A stretch of 64,000 nucleotides of DNA from positions 5,084,001 through 5,148,000 of the forward strand of contig CBDDLL010000001.1 of NCBI GenBank assembly GCA_965230625.1, read 5' to 3'. Below the pieces are notes generated by a model. The model did not search any database and was not told the origin of the DNA. It was given only the letters and a program-made list of their open reading frames with translations. Made by a program: the position numbers and the translations under genes. Of this stretch, positions 63,123 to 64,000 are shown in pieces (positions within the stretch are counted from its first letter, which is position 1; every line of letters starts with the position of its first letter). The stretch is from Saccharicrinis sp965230625 (lineage in GTDB: Bacteria > Bacteroidota > Bacteroidia > Bacteroidales > Marinilabiliaceae).

Positions 63123-64000
63123 ATGAGAAATAAAAAAATATTGCAATTCAAGAGTTGGTTTTTATTAACCTTATCTCTTGTAATATTTACTGCTTTTACT
63201 AAAGCACAACATATAAATCCGGGACCAAATATGGCTGCATATGCTAAGTATGTTGATATTCCTGTTAATCATTATACTGGTGTACCTCATATTTCAATCC
63301 CACTTTATACTATTAATGAAGGTGACTTAAAGTTACCTATTTCGCTTAATTACCATTCCTCTGGCTTTAAGGTAACAGAGGAATCAACATGGGTAGGTTT
63401 AGGATGGACTCTAAACGCAGGAGGAGTTATAACTAGACAAATTAGAGGACTTGATGATATTCAAGATTTTGAATTTCCTCTAGGTTATTACAATCGTCAA
63501 CCTAATACTTGTCCCGAAGGTTCATTTTCAGAAGAAATAGAGGAAATAGAATTTTATTCTACATACAGAAATCTAGATGCTGAATCAGAATTAAATAATG
63601 GTGATGAAGAGCATGACATTTTTTATTACAATTTTAATGGTCATCAAGGAAAGTTTATTTTGCTTAAAAATGAAGTAAAGCTTTTAAATAATGATAACCT
63701 AAAAATTGAAATTGATATTAATACTTTAGGTAATAAAAAACATATCGATGCATTTGTTGTATATACAAAAGAAGGTTTAGCATATACATTCTCCGAAAAA
63801 GAGAGAAGTCGAGATGGTAATACTCCACGCTGTAATTATACAACACATGGTTGGTACCTTACTAAAATCAAATCTCCGTCAGGTTTCATAATTAATTTTA
63901 ACTATAGTTCTGCTGAGAAGAAAAGATTTGAATGTAAAAATAATCTTGAAGCAAATGGTACATTACCCGAATGGATAAGCTTAAAACAAACTGGTGTAGA
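63123..64000 (+). CDS. RHS/YD-repeat-type secreted protein, N-terminal part (runs off window)
   Basis: An ATG at 63123 opens a frame of 292 codons with no stop before the window ends. A signal peptide (LTLSLVIFTAFTKAQ) is followed by a start typical of large RHS/SpvB-TcdB-like proteins: PGPNMAAYAKYVDIPVNHYT, then GVPHISIPLYTINEGDLKLP, ISLNYHSSGFKVTEE, WVGLGWTLNAGGVITRQIRG, and later GWYLTKIKSPSGFIINFNY. YD repeats and any C-terminal toxin or effector domain would lie beyond 64000 and cannot be judged. It is downstream of the tail-fibre-like gene and probably shares its transcript. Confidence 0.85.
   Translation, partial: MRNKKILQFKSWFLLTLSLVIFTAFTKAQHINPGPNMAAYAKYVDIPVNHYTGVPHISIPLYTINEGDLKLPISLNYHSSGFKVTEESTWVGLGWTLNAGGVITRQIRGLDDIQDFEFPLGYYNRQPNTCPEGSFSEEIEEIEFYSTYRNLDAESELNNGDEEHDIFYYNFNGHQGKFILLKNEVKLLNNDNLKIEIDINTLGNKKHIDAFVVYTKEGLAYTFSEKERSRDGNTPRCNYTTHGWYLTKIKSPSGFIINFNYSSAEKKRFECKNNLEANGTLPEWISLKQTGV

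Noticed and set aside
45198..64000. A prophage or phage-tail-like injection system, because of tail-fibre-like and RHS genes
   Set aside because: There is no capsid, terminase, sheath, baseplate, integrase or lysis gene in the window; the fibre-like proteins have ordinary signal peptides.
63123..64000. A polymorphic RHS toxin with immunity gene
   Set aside because: Only the N-terminal part is in the window; the C-terminal domain that would decide this is not visible.
1..64000. CRISPR arrays, tRNA or rRNA genes, complete insertion sequences
   Set aside because: No regular short direct-repeat array, cloverleaf, rRNA segment or transposase reading frame was seen on either strand by eye; a tRNA or CRISPR scan was not possible here.

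Overview
This 64 kb window is low-GC DNA from a Bacteroidota bacterium, most likely a marine member of the Bacteroidia or Flavobacteriia; no finer placement is possible from sequence alone. The evidence is two SusC/SusD pairs, two hybrid two-component (HTCS) sensors, many lipoproteins with a Cys lipobox, seven proteins with a C-terminal type IX secretion (T9SS) sorting domain, and six intact formylglycine sulfatases. The content is that of a large accessory locus for capturing and degrading a sulfated polysaccharide (a PUL), with a few housekeeping-type genes embedded.

Layout. 1-3972: HTCS sensor/regulator (minus strand, C-terminus beyond the window). 4091-7124: two lipoprotein sulfatases (minus). 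7617-9338: a T9SS-tagged sulfatase (plus). 9546-10652: a GH43 enzyme with the residues of exo-beta-1,3-galactanases (minus). 10813-27074: one long minus-strand operon, in transcription order fasciclin-domain lipoprotein, SusC, SusD, two further fasciclin-type lipoproteins, SusC, SusD, and a surface glycan-binding-type lipoprotein. 27521-31525: a complete HTCS, divergent from that operon. 31531-31830: remnant of a dead sulfatase. 32055-40330: LamG-T9SS protein, sulfatase-LamG-T9SS fusion and GH128-like/H-lectin/T9SS enzyme (all minus). 40614-44739: Mut7-C RNase-type protein, exported isoaspartyl methyltransferase and a membrane-embedded spermidine-synthase-like protein (plus). 45198-53330: tail-fibre-like protein, second GH128-like enzyme and M6 metalloprotease (plus). 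53389-54150: unknown lipoprotein (minus). 54759-59014: S1_19-like sulfatase and LamG-GH30-T9SS enzyme (plus). 59749-61173: lipoprotein sulfatase (minus). 61752-64000: second tail-fibre-like protein and the start of an RHS-type protein (plus).

How the genes may work together (inference). Secreted T9SS enzymes (GH128-like, GH30, sulfatases) would cut and desulfate the polymer outside or on the cell. The SusCD complexes and lipoprotein binding proteins would import fragments. Lipoprotein sulfatases and the GH43 would finish the job, and the HTCS proteins would sense oligosaccharides in the periplasm. A sulfated beta-1,3-(1,6-)galactan or arabinogalactan-like algal or plant polymer is a reasonable but unproven target.

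The most interesting signals lie between the genes. (i) A 16-base motif, TTGACTTATTTGTTCA and close variants, occurs at four intergenic positions. At three of them a second half-site lies 20-21 bp away, as expected for an AraC-type HTCS operator. (ii) A bipartite leader (ATGAAACGA-type box, then GAGTTNCAT-type box about 20 nt before the start codon) precedes five genes for exported proteins. (iii) Both tail-fibre-like genes carry homologous, hairpin-rich leaders. (iv) There are dispersed REP-like repeats and an inverted-repeat-bounded element of about 140 bp.
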